10,220 nucleotides of DNA from Gammaproteobacteria bacterium. GTDB lineage: Bacteria > Pseudomonadota > Gammaproteobacteria > SZUA-152. The notes below the pieces were generated by a model. The model worked only from the letters and a program-made list of their open reading frames with translations, was not told where the DNA came from and did no database searches. This document shows, in pieces, positions 1 to 6,861 of the stretch (within the stretch, counting starts at the first letter, position 1; every line of letters begins with the position of its first letter). The stretch lies in assembly GCA_024762755.1 (NCBI GenBank), contig JANTGX010000055.1:1-10220 (forward strand). The letters are read 5' to 3'. The position numbers and the translations under genes were made by a program.

Positions 1-182
1 CCGGGGTATGCAGCCACTCGCCCGGAGAAATAAACGAAAATTCCCGCAATTCTGGATCGATGGGTGGTTTATGCGTGGCTATTTCAACAGCCTGTTAGAC
101 GAGGAGACCGCACCGACGGTGCACGACAGGCGAAATATCGCCGCCTTTCAAGGCCTGACGAGGTCAGCCCCGTGCAGCGCCC
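1..182. other. Non-coding edge region, no gene recognised
   Basis: No reading frame here has a credible start, ribosome binding site and protein-like composition. Two small inverted repeats are visible: GCACC-GAC-GGTGC at 110-122 and an imperfect GGCCTGAC/GTCAGCCC pair at 152-170. The second lies just past the protease stop codon (in the minus direction) but lacks a T-run, so I do not call it a terminator. The stretch at 83-97 (TTCAACAGCCTGTTA) resembles a phrase often seen near insertion-sequence ends in gammaproteobacteria; this is from memory and weak. Confidence 0.4.
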
Positions 183-959
183 TCAGTGCTTCTGGCGCAA
201 TTCCATCAGCACCCCGTCATGGCGGATATCCACGCGGCCGAGGAACGACATGCCCAGCAATACCTCGCGGGGATAGCCCCCCTGCAGGACCACCGCCGAG
301 ACATGCTGCGCACGGATGCCGCCTACCTGCACCTCGCGCAATTGGACCTCGTAGGCGGGCTCCTGGCCCGAGGCCGTATTCACCAGGATGGGCCGGCCGT
401 CGAGGAAGTAGTCGATGCCGAGGGCCTTCGCCCGGGCCGCGTTCATGGCCACGGCGCTGGCCCCGGTGTCCACCAGAAACAGCACCGGGCGGCCGTTGAT
501 GGCCCCCGGCGTCTCGTACATGCCGGCATGATTGGGGGCGATGCTGACCCGTGCCCGCTGCTGGCGGGCGAAGCGGGTATGGATGGGGCCGTCGCCCAGG
601 CGCAGGCGCTGGCGTGGGCCCTCGTGGTCCGACACCACGGCCACCTCGCCGTCCAGCTGGAGCAGACGCAGGCCCGCGCGCGTCTCCCCGGCGCTCAGCA
701 CCAGACGCTCGTCGCCGCGCCGGATCACGGCCTTGCGGCCCATCACCGCCTCGAGGCGCAGGCTGGGTGGTCGCGGGATGGTGGACTCCGCCTGCGTCGC
801 CCTGCCCTCGCCCATGCCCAGGGCGGCGGCGAAGGAGGCCACGGGACAGACCGAGAGCGCCATGCCCAAACACGCCATGAGCGCCAGGCGCGACCGGGTC
901 CGCTGTGGCGCAGGCGTATGCCCGGGGCGGCGCCTTGCGCGCCGGTTCGATGGTCTCAT
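183..959 (-). CDS. Retropepsin-like aspartic protease (TIGR02281-type), exported or membrane-anchored
   Basis: Predicted 258-residue protein of the bacterial clan AA, retropepsin-like aspartic protease family. The N-terminus has a basic stretch and then a hydrophobic segment at about residues 24-44 ending in an AxA-like site (ASFAA), so it is a signal peptide or signal anchor and the protein should act in the periplasm. Residues 66-124 form a small beta-rich region (LRLEAV...AVIRRG...LRLG) common upstream of this protease domain. The protease domain covers about residues 145-255: the catalytic motif is FLVDTGAS with Asp164, and LLGMSFL near residues 234-240 is the matching family motif. One catalytic Asp is expected because these enzymes work as homodimers. 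The frame is open further upstream to 1100, but I choose the ATG at 957-959 because GGGAGGGGAGG lies just before it. The substrate is unknown. The upstream neighbour is a small membrane protein gene 177 bp away, and the two may share a transcript. Confidence 0.85.
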   Translation of the reverse strand: MRPSNRRARRRPGHTPAPQRTRSRLALMACLGMALSVCPVASFAAALGMGEGRATQAESTIPRPPSLRLEAVMGRKAVIRRGDERLVLSAGETRAGLRLLQLDGEVAVVSDHEGPRQRLRLGDGPIHTRFARQQRARVSIAPNHAGMYETPGAINGRPVLFLVDTGASAVAMNAARAKALGIDYFLDGRPILVNTASGQEPAYEVQLREVQVGGIRAQHVSAVVLQGGYPREVLLGMSFLGRVDIRHDGVLMELRQKH

Positions 960-961
960 GG

Positions 962-972
962 CCTCCCCTCCC
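962..972 (-). promoter_or_regulatory. Ribosome binding site that decides the protease start
   Basis: On the minus strand GGGAGGGGAGG precedes the ATG at 959 by two bases, giving a purine-rich Shine-Dalgarno match at normal spacing for its 5' part. The alternative ATG at 992 and the far upstream start at 1100 have no comparable site, which supports the shorter 258-residue protein. Confidence 0.6.
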
Positions 973-1098
973 TCGTCGTTGGCCCTGCTCATGGTGTCCG
1001 AGGTTGCCTCATGGGCCACGGCGGGACAAGCCGCGCGGGCTGTGTGCGGCGGATAGACATAGAAACGGGTGAAAAACGGCAGAGAAAAGAACAGCGAC

Positions 1099-1117
1099 AC
1101 CCGCGACGGGCGCGGGT
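1099..1117 (-). terminator. Possible weak terminator after the small membrane protein gene
   Basis: A perfect 7-bp stem (ACCCGCG/CGCGGGT) with a 5-base loop lies 20 bp beyond the stop of the small gene. In the minus direction it is followed, after about seven bases, by the T-rich stretch TTCTTTTCTCT. The T-tract is displaced and interrupted, so this may only reduce read-through into the protease gene or act as an RNA processing hairpin. Confidence 0.3.
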
Positions 1118-1136
1118 CGACAGGGAGCCGGGTCGA

Positions 1137-1298
1137 TCAGCGCAGGGACGTGACGATGCCCTGCTGGGCCACCAACATCTCGTCCGCCCCGGTACCGGCG
1201 CTCGCCTGGGCGACCATGGTGAGGGCGACGCCTAGGGCGACCACCACCAGCAGGGCCGTCATGGGGTCGAGGCGGAAGGGCTTCTTACTGTGTCTCAC
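1137..1298 (-). CDS. Small single-span membrane protein, 53 residues, function unknown
   Basis: I do not recognise this protein. It reads MRHSKKPFRLDP at the start (basic, cytoplasmic-looking), then a hydrophobic helix at about residues 13-31 (MTALLVVVALGVALTMVAQ), then a short tail with two acidic residues ending VTSLR. By the positive-inside rule the N-terminus should be inside and the tail outside; cleavage after ASA near residue 34 is an alternative, giving a tiny exported peptide. The start is a GTG at 1296-1298, chosen because AAAGGAG stands seven bases upstream; a longer version beginning with TTG at 1322 has no such site. The gene is divergent from the cyclase gene, and a CRP-like palindrome lies 63-84 bp upstream of its start. 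The good ribosome site and clean topology argue that it is real, but I cannot name a family. Confidence 0.6.
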   Translation of the reverse strand: MRHSKKPFRLDPMTALLVVVALGVALTMVAQASAGTGADEMLVAQQGIVTSLR

Positions 1299-1305
1299 GG
1301 TGAAT

Positions 1306-1312
1306 CTCCTTT
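1306..1312 (-). promoter_or_regulatory. Ribosome binding site fixing the GTG start of the small gene
   Basis: AAAGGAG on the minus strand, seven bases before the GTG at 1298, is a near-ideal Shine-Dalgarno sequence. It lies inside the longer TTG-started frame, which is therefore probably wrong. Confidence 0.65.
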
Positions 1313-1360
1313 CCCAATCCAAGGGATCTCACCCTCCTCATCGGCAGCGAGCCGCCCGTC

Positions 1361-1382
1361 TTGAGTGAAAGGCGTCACATTT
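1361..1382. promoter_or_regulatory. CRP/Vfr-like binding palindrome between the divergent genes
   Basis: The plus strand shows AGTGA, six bases, then TCACA followed by TTT. This fits the CRP/Vfr pattern TGTGA-N6-TCACA with one mismatch in the left core and a perfect right arm (TCACATTT). A second AGTGA starts exactly 20 bp downstream of the first. The site lies 63-84 bp upstream of the small membrane protein start, a normal activator distance, and about 300 bp upstream of the cyclase start. Binding by a CRP-family regulator is inference from the match alone; FNR-type relatives use a different half-site. Confidence 0.4.
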
Positions 1383-1683
1383 CAGTGATTTGAGCCGACG
1401 GTTTCATGCGAGACACGAGCTGGAGGACTGCGCGTAACCGAACCGGCACGGCGGGAAGTACGCCGACACATGGGAAGCGGATGGTCGAACGAGGCCGGGC
1501 GTCGACCGAAACCTTGGGCAAACGGTGTACACCTGATGAACCCACCGGCTCGAGAACCCGTGGCAGCGGGGACGCCGCCTTGCCGCCACCAGGGGCCACG
1601 GTTATCCTCGCGCAGACGTCCCGAGGCGAAAATGCGCGGGCCAACCGCCTCATGGGCACTTCTCAATACCGTGGAACACCGCC
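1383..1683. other. GC-rich upstream region of the cyclase gene, no gene recognised
   Basis: About 300 bp without a convincing gene. Several frames on both strands are open here, but they begin without good ribosome sites and their translations are rich in Arg, Pro and Ala without family features, as expected of chance open frames in GC-rich DNA. A perfect 10-bp palindrome, GGTGTACACC, lies at 1524-1533, and G/C-rich arms around 1570-1610 could fold in RNA. No good -35/-10 pair is visible for the cyclase; TTGGGC at 1514-1519 has no convincing -10 partner. The stretch could be a long 5' leader or a regulatory region. Confidence 0.45.
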
Positions 1684-4600
1684 ATGCAGTGCGAAAAATG
1701 TGGATTCGACAACCCGCCGGGCATGCGCTACTGCGGGCAGTGCGCCAGCCCCTTGCAACGCATCTGCCCCGCCTGCCAGTTCGCCAATCCCCCCCTGTTC
1801 AAATTCTGCGGACAATGCGGTGCCGCGTTGCAGGCCGAGGCGCCATCGCCGGTGGCCGCCGAAGAACCCCAACGCCAGGAGGCCGAGCGACGCCAGCTCA
1901 GCGTGCTGTTCTGCGACATGGTGGGCTCCTCCGCCCTCTCCGAACGCATCGACCCCGAGGAGCTGCGCGACATCATGCGCGGCTATCGCAACACCTGCAA
2001 CGACGTGGTGGAGCGCTTCGGCGGCCACGTGGCGCAATATCTGGGGGACGGCATCCTGGTCTACTTCGGCTACCCGCAGGCGCACGAGGACGACGCCCGG
2101 CGCGCCACCCAGGCGGCCCTGGAGATCGCCAGCCAGGTCCCGCTGCAGGCCTATCCCGTGCACAACGGCGGAGACGAGCACCTCTCCGTACGCATCGGGG
2201 TGCACACCGGCCTGGTGGTCATCGGCGAGATGGGCGACGGTGACAAGCGCACCATGGCCCTGGGCGAGACGCCCAACATCGCCGCGCGTGTGCAGGGCCT
2301 GTCCACACCCAATTCGGTGGTGGTGAGCGAGGCCACCTGGCGGCTGATCGCCGACGACTTCGACGTCGAACCCCTCGGCCGCCACCAGCTCAAGGGGTTC
2401 ACCCACCCCATGGACCTCTATCGCATCCTCGGCGAACACAGCCTGGAGCAACGCCTGCGGCCGGGACCCTCGGTGCACAACGAACCCCTGGTGGGCCGCG
2501 ATCAGGAGACCGCCCTGGTCATGGAACGCCTCGACCAGGCGCGCAAGGGGGTGGGCCAGGTGGTCCTGCTCGGCGGCGAGGCCGGCCTGGGCAAGACCCG
2601 CATGGTGCAGATGGTCTACGAGCGACTCGAGGACGAGCCCTGCTTCATCATGGAGTGCGGTGGCTCCCCCTATTATCAGAACAGCTTCCTTCACCCCATC
2701 ATCGACGTCGTGCAGCGTACCCTCGGCCTGCAGCGCATGGACGACCCCGCCCTACGCCTGGCCCGCCTGGAAGAGGCCATCGCCACCCTCGGCCTGGATA
2801 TCAGCCAGACCCTGCCGGCCATGGCCGAGCTGCTCGCCATTCCCCTCCCCGGCTATGGACCGCAGGCCCTCGGCGCCACCCCGCAGCAGCGCAAGCGGCG
2901 CGTGCTGGAGACGGTGGTCACGGTACTGCAGACCCTGGCCGAGCAGCGCCTGGTGGTGTTGGTGGTCGAGGACCTGCACTGGGTCGATGCCTCCACCCTG
3001 GAATTGCTCGGCCTGCTGGTGGAGCGCCCGGGCCTGACCAATATCTTTGCCCTGTTCACCTTCCGCAACGAGTTTGCGCCGCCCTGGAAATCACACGCCA
3101 ATCTCACCTTGGTGACCCTCAACCGGCTCACCCGCCAACAATCCGGGCACCTCGTGCGCCAACTCGCCAAGGGCAAGACCCTGCCCATGGACGTATTCGC
3201 CGAGATCCAGCGCAAGGCCGACGGCGTGCCCTACTTCATCGAGGAACTGACGCACATGGTGCTCGCCTCCGACATGCTGGAGGAGAAGGCCAACCACTTC
3301 GAGCTACGCCGCAGCCTGGCCGAGCTCGCCATCCCCTCCACCCTGCAGGACTCCCTCATGTCGCGTCTCGACGCCCTCGGCGAGGACAAGGAGCTGGCCC
3401 AGCTGAGCGCCACCCTGGGACGGGAATTCGCCCACGAGCTGCTCAGCGCGGTGGCCGACCGGGACGAGAACAGCCTGCAGCGCGGCCTCAATCACCTCAT
3501 CAATGCCGAGCTCTTCCTGCAGCGTGGACGGGCGCCCAATGCCTACTACAGCTTCCGCCATGCCCTGCTGCGCGAGGCCGCCTATCAGTCCCTCCTGCGG
3601 CGCACCCGCCAGCAATACCACCGGCGCATCGCCGGACGCCTGAAAGAGCACTTCCCGCAGATCATCGAGACCAATCCGGAGCTGCTGGCCCATCACTGCG
3701 CCGAGGCCGGCGAAGACCAGGAGGCGGTGGACCTGTGGCTCACCGCCGGCGAGTTGGCGGTGCAGCACTCGGCCAATCAGGAGGCCGTCTCCCACCTGCA
3801 GAACGGCCTCACGGTGCTCCAGCGCCTGCCCGACAGCCCCGCGCGCAAGGGCCGCGAACTGGCCCTGCAGACCACCCTCGGCCTGGCGCAGATGATGGGC
3901 CGCGGTTATGCCGCCGACGAGGTCGAAAAGGCCTATGCCCGCGCCCACGAGCTGTGCAACGACATCCAGGACGTGGCCACCCGTTTCCCCGTGCTGTGCG
4001 GTCTGTGGGAGTACTACATCGTGCGCGCCGACCTCGCCACGGCCGAGACCCTGGCACTCGAGCTGCAGGCCCTGGGCCAGAGCAGCGCTCGGCAAGACGT
4101 ACAACGCGAGGCCCAGCGCACCCTCGGCAGCACCCGCTTCTGGCAGGGTAGATTGAGCGAGGCACTGGCCCTGCTGCTGCCCTCGGCACAGCCCGATGGC
4201 GGGACAAACGACGAGGCCCATCTCGGCCACTGCCAGGACGTGCGCGTCGCCTCCCTGGCCAACGCCGGTTGCATCCACTGGCTGCAGGGCCGGCCGGAAC
4301 AGGCCCTGGCCCTCTGCCGGCGTGCCCTGGAATTGGCCAAGACCCTCGCCCACCCTTTCAGCCAGGCCTATGCCCTGCAGTTCCTCGCCGTGCTGCACCA
4401 GCTGCGTGGCGAGACCGACGAGGCACGTCGGCGCGCCGAGGCCCAGATCGCCCTGGGCGAGACATACGGCTTCGCCTTCTGGTCCGCCACCGGACGCATG
4501 TTGCGTGCCTGGGCCACCGCCGGTGACGACGCCGCGGCGGCCTGCGAGGCCTTTCGTCAGGCACTCTTGGGATACGAAGCCTCCGGCAGTCGCCTGGTGC

Positions 4601-4995
4601 ATTCCTATTTTCTCTGTCTGTTGGCCGACCTGCAGTACCGCAGCGGAGAGATCGACAGCGCACGCGCCACCATCGAGCAGGCACTGAGCGAAGGCAAGAA
4701 GACCGAAGAAGGCTTCTTCCTCGCCGAGCTGTTGCGCCTGCGTGCCCGCTTCGATGCCACCCAGGAACAACCCAATACGGCCGCCCTGGAGAGCGCTCTG
4801 TTGGCCGCCCTGCAGCAGGCACGCGAGCAAGAGGCCCACGGCCTCGCCCTGCGCAGTGCCATCGACCTCGCCAGCTGCTGGCAGCGACAGGGGCGCACGC
4901 AGGAGGCCGAGGCCTTGCTGACGGAGAGCCTCGGCCACATCGAGGGTGGTGGGCAGACCGGCGACGTACGCCGGGCGCATACCCTGATGGCTTAG
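1684..4995 (+). CDS. Zinc-ribbon / class III nucleotide cyclase / AAA ATPase / TPR multidomain signalling protein
   Basis: A 1103-residue cytoplasmic protein with no transmembrane segment. It begins with two zinc ribbons (Cys 3, 6, 17, 20 and 28, 31, 42, 45). Residues 70-250 are a class III adenylate/guanylate cyclase domain: metal-binding Asp78 (FCDMVGSS) and Asp122 (YLGDG), and transition-state Asn198 and Arg202 (ETPNIAAR), are all present, so catalysis is plausible. The two positions that normally select the purine are not canonical: by my alignment they are Gln118 and Met191, so ATP versus GTP cannot be predicted. Residues 268-450 are an AAA-type ATPase with Walker A GEAGLGKT (298-305, Lys304) and Walker B LVVLVVED (Asp430) followed by LHWVD, as in LuxR/MalT-like STAND proteins. 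From about 660 to 1085 are helical TPR-like repeats. The architecture recalls soluble adenylyl cyclases and mycobacterial Rv0386, but has no C-terminal HTH. The expected role is making a cyclic nucleotide in response to a ligand or partner sensed by the ATPase/TPR part. The start ATG directly precedes the first zinc ribbon; its ribosome site is weak (GTGGAA). Confidence 0.9.
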   Translation: MQCEKCGFDNPPGMRYCGQCASPLQRICPACQFANPPLFKFCGQCGAALQAEAPSPVAAEEPQRQEAERRQLSVLFCDMVGSSALSERIDPEELRDIMRGYRNTCNDVVERFGGHVAQYLGDGILVYFGYPQAHEDDARRATQAALEIASQVPLQAYPVHNGGDEHLSVRIGVHTGLVVIGEMGDGDKRTMALGETPNIAARVQGLSTPNSVVVSEATWRLIADDFDVEPLGRHQLKGFTHPMDLYRILGEHSLEQRLRPGPSVHNEPLVGRDQETALVMERLDQARKGVGQVVLLGGEAGLGKTRMVQMVYERLEDEPCFIMECGGSPYYQNSFLHPIIDVVQRTLGLQRMDDPALRLARLEEAIATLGLDISQTLPAMAELLAIPLPGYGPQALGATPQQRKRRVLETVVTVLQTLAEQRLVVLVVEDLHWVDASTLELLGLLVERPGLTNIFALFTFRNEFAPPWKSHANLTLVTLNRLTRQQSGHLVRQLAKGKTLPMDVFAEIQRKADGVPYFIEELTHMVLASDMLEEKANHFELRRSLAELAIPSTLQDSLMSRLDALGEDKELAQLSATLGREFAHELLSAVADRDENSLQRGLNHLINAELFLQRGRAPNAYYSFRHALLREAAYQSLLRRTRQQYHRRIAGRLKEHFPQIIETNPELLAHHCAEAGEDQEAVDLWLTAGELAVQHSANQEAVSHLQNGLTVLQRLPDSPARKGRELALQTTLGLAQMMGRGYAADEVEKAYARAHELCNDIQDVATRFPVLCGLWEYYIVRADLATAETLALELQALGQSSARQDVQREAQRTLGSTRFWQGRLSEALALLLPSAQPDGGTNDEAHLGHCQDVRVASLANAGCIHWLQGRPEQALALCRRALELAKTLAHPFSQAYALQFLAVLHQLRGETDEARRRAEAQIALGETYGFAFWSATGRMLRAWATAGDDAAAACEAFRQALLGYEASGSRLVHSYFLCLLADLQYRSGEIDSARATIEQALSEGKKTEEGFFLAELLRLRARFDATQEQPNTAALESALLAALQQAREQEAHGLALRSAIDLASCWQRQGRTQEAEALLTESLGHIEGGGQTGDVRRAHTLMA

Positions 4996-5066
4996 TCCAT
5001 CAAGGCGGATACGGGACGTACGCCATCTCGGAGGCGGTTTCGGGCACACAGGGCCAAGGGGGCACG

Positions 5067-5450
5067 ATGGAAGGACGACTGGCGTCGAAGCACAAACCGC
5101 CGCGCCGCGCGCCGGCGATCACCCTGCAACCGGCCGGGCCCCTCTGGCAACGGGTACCCACGCGTGACGAGCACGGTCAGCGGCTGAGCGATTTCATGCT
5201 GCTCATCCCGCGCCTCGCCCAACGCAGCCACACCCATCAACGGTCGGTGATCGCCGAGTTGGAGGCGGCACTGGCCGCCTTCTCCCCCCACGTGGTCTTC
5301 GTCGACCTCAACCTCAAACTCAACCTGCTGTGGGTCAGCGTGCGGCCGCGGCCCGGCATCTGTGTCGACCTGCCGCTGGCCATTCAGGCCCGCGTGCCCG
5401 AAGCGCGCCTGGTGGCACAGAACCCAGCGCACACGGTGCGCGGACGCTGA
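5067..5450 (+). CDS. Conserved-looking hypothetical protein, 127 residues
   Basis: I do not recognise a named family. After a basic, proline-containing N-terminus (about 25 residues) the protein seems to be a compact alpha/beta fold: DFMLLIPRL at 42-50, a helix around 57-72 (HQRSVIAELEAALAAF), two beta-like stretches HVVFVDLNLKLNLLWVSVRP (75-94) and GICVDLPLAIQARVP (97-111), then LVAQNP. There is no signal peptide or transmembrane helix, and no catalytic motif is obvious. AAGGGGG lies a few bases before the ATG, a good ribosome site. The alternating hydrophobic pattern argues for a true protein. It follows the cyclase gene by 71 bp on the same strand and could be co-transcribed, but no functional link is shown. 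It converges on metZ with only 17 bp between the stop codons. Confidence 0.7.
   Translation: MEGRLASKHKPPRRAPAITLQPAGPLWQRVPTRDEHGQRLSDFMLLIPRLAQRSHTHQRSVIAELEAALAAFSPHVVFVDLNLKLNLLWVSVRPRPGICVDLPLAIQARVPEARLVAQNPAHTVRGR
5427..5441. other. Perfect GC-rich hairpin at the convergent gene ends
   Basis: GCGCAC-ACG-GTGCGC forms a six-base-pair stem with a three-base loop inside the last codons of the 127-residue gene, 27 bp past the metZ stop. No T-run follows on either strand, so it is not a standard Rho-independent terminator. It is the only compact hairpin I see where two convergent transcripts must end. Confidence 0.3.
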
Positions 5451-5467
5451 CGGCCCGCGACGCCGAT

Positions 5468-6673
5468 TCAGGAGAGTCGATGCAGGCCGCGTTCCAGATC
5501 CGCCTGGATATCGGCGATGTCTTCCAGGCCCACGGAGACGCGGATCAGGCCGTCGTCGATGCCGGCCGCAGCCCGCTCCACCGGATCCACCCGGCCGTGG
5601 GTGGTCGTCGCCGGATGGGTGATGGTGCTCTTGGTGTCGCCCAGGTTGGCGGTGATGGAGAGCAGACGCGTGGCGTCGATCACCTGCCAGGCCGCCGCCT
5701 GCCCCCCCTTGACGACGAAGGACAGCACGCCGCCGAAGTCCGACTGCTGACGCGCCGCCAGGGCGTGCTGGGGATGTGAGGGCAGACCGGGGTAGTTGAC
5801 CCGGCTCACCATGGGCTGCCGATCCAGCCACTCGGCGAGTTGCTGGGCATTGCGGCAATGGGCCTCCATGCGCAAGCGCAGGGTCTCCAGCCCCTTGAGA
5901 AAGACCCAGGCATTGAACGGGCTCATGCTCACGCCCCCGGTGCGCACCATGCCATGCACATCGCCGTCGAGCAGCGCCGCGCTGCCGACCACCGCGCCAC
6001 CGATGCAGCGGCCCTGGCCGTCGATGTATTTGGTGGCGGAGTGGATCACCAGGTCGGCGCCCAGGGCCAGGGGGCGTTGCAGGGCCGGCGTGCAGAAGGC
6101 GTTGTCCACCACCAGCAGGCAGTCGTGCGCATGGGCCAGTTCGGCCAGGGCAGCGATGTCCGCCACCTCGGTCACCGGATTGGAGGGGGTCTCCAGAAAC
6201 AGCAGGCGCGTCTCCGGCCGGATGGCCTCGGCCCAGGCATCCAGGTCGGTGAGGGGCACGAAGCTGGTGGGCACACCAAAACGCTGCATGATGTTGTTGA
6301 ACAACACCACGGTGGAGCCGAAGATGGCGCGCGAGGAGACGATGTGGTCACCGGCCTTCAGGCTGCCCATGCAGGCGGCGAGAATGGCGCCCATGCCGGA
6401 GGCGGTGGCGATGCAGCGTTCCCCCCCCTCCAAGGCCGCCAGGCGCTCCTCGAAGGCGCGCACCGTGGGGTTGGTGAATCGCGAGTAGATGTTGCCCGGC
6501 TCTTCGCCAGAGAAACGCGCCGCCGCCTGCGCCGCGCTCTCATACACATAACTGGAAGTGGCGAAGATGGCCTCGCTGTGTTCGCCCTCGTTGGTGCGAT
6601 GGTACCCCGCCCGCACCGCGAGGGTGTCGAAGTTCAGGGAGTCGTCGAACGCTCTGTCATCATTGCTGGCCAT
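5468..6673 (-). CDS. metZ: O-succinylhomoserine sulfhydrylase MetZ
   Basis: A 401-residue PLP enzyme of the Cys/Met metabolism family (cystathionine gamma-synthase type), the usual length for MetZ. It should make homocysteine directly from O-succinylhomoserine and sulfide in the cytoplasm, replacing the two-step MetB/MetC route for methionine. Motifs seen: YSRFTNPT (63-70), SGMGA (92-96), ETPSNP (161-166), VVDNAF with Asp190 contacting the PLP ring, SATKYIDG with the Schiff-base Lys215, and the C-terminal RVSVGLED (378-385). Assignment as MetZ rather than cystathionine gamma-synthase or lyase rests on overall similarity and on the position after purF, which is the known place of metZ in Pseudomonas-like genomes. 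The ATG at 6673 has AAAGG eight bases upstream. A strong terminator and a repeat element separate it from purF, so it probably has its own promoter; I could not identify one. Confidence 0.9.
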   Translation of the reverse strand: MASNDDRAFDDSLNFDTLAVRAGYHRTNEGEHSEAIFATSSYVYESAAQAAARFSGEEPGNIYSRFTNPTVRAFEERLAALEGGERCIATASGMGAILAACMGSLKAGDHIVSSRAIFGSTVVLFNNIMQRFGVPTSFVPLTDLDAWAEAIRPETRLLFLETPSNPVTEVADIAALAELAHAHDCLLVVDNAFCTPALQRPLALGADLVIHSATKYIDGQGRCIGGAVVGSAALLDGDVHGMVRTGGVSMSPFNAWVFLKGLETLRLRMEAHCRNAQQLAEWLDRQPMVSRVNYPGLPSHPQHALAARQQSDFGGVLSFVVKGGQAAAWQVIDATRLLSITANLGDTKSTITHPATTTHGRVDPVERAAAGIDDGLIRVSVGLEDIADIQADLERGLHRLS

Positions 6674-6700
6674 GATTCTTACCTTTGTTGATGAATTTCT

Positions 6701-6844
6701 TTTGCCACAGAGACACGGAGAAATGCTTTTGCTTCCCGCAAAGGTCGCAGCGTTGGCAAAGGAAAATATTAGTGTCTTTCTTTGCAGGCTCTGCGGGTCT
6801 TGCGAGAAAAATATTCTCTGTGCCCTCCGTGCCTCTGTGGCAAA
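6701..6844. repeat. 144-bp palindromic 'CACAGAG'-type intergenic repeat element
   Basis: The ends form an inverted repeat: TTTGCCACAGAGACACGGAG at 6701-6720 matches the reverse complement of 6825-6844 at 19 of 20 positions, and the mismatch would be a G-U pair in RNA on one strand. The interior is also symmetric: CGCAAAGGTCGCAG...GCAAAG near 6737-6761 is imperfectly mirrored by the complement of 6779-6806. The whole unit could fold as one long stem-loop. It is more AT-rich than the flanks. From memory, this phrase occurs as a dispersed non-coding repeat in many environmental bacteria and gives rise to spurious small frames with CHRGTEGTE-like words, one of which is present here on the minus strand. 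It lies between the purF terminator and metZ. No transposase or clear target duplication is visible. Confidence 0.75.
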
Positions 6845-6861
6845 TACCCTCCAGCCGGCAC

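Noticed and set aside
1514..1533. GGGCAAAC followed by a palindrome, recalling part of a c-di-GMP-I riboswitch
   Set aside because: The remaining conserved segments (the GAAA tetraloop context and the GGGACGCAAAGCC block) are absent in the expected order.
1375..1666. Two overlapping 94-residue minus-strand frames upstream of the cyclase
   Set aside because: Arg/Pro/Ser-rich, no ribosome site, no hydrophobic core pattern, and two frames open at once indicate chance.
1406..2326. 306-residue plus-strand frame overlapping the cyclase start
   Set aside because: It becomes an out-of-frame translation of the zinc-ribbon and cyclase region, with Arg/Pro/Thr-rich composition.
3304..5049. 581-residue open frame antisense to the cyclase gene
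   Set aside because: It mirrors the high-GC codon pattern of the sense gene, has no ribosome site or family motif, and the sense strand encodes clear domains throughout.
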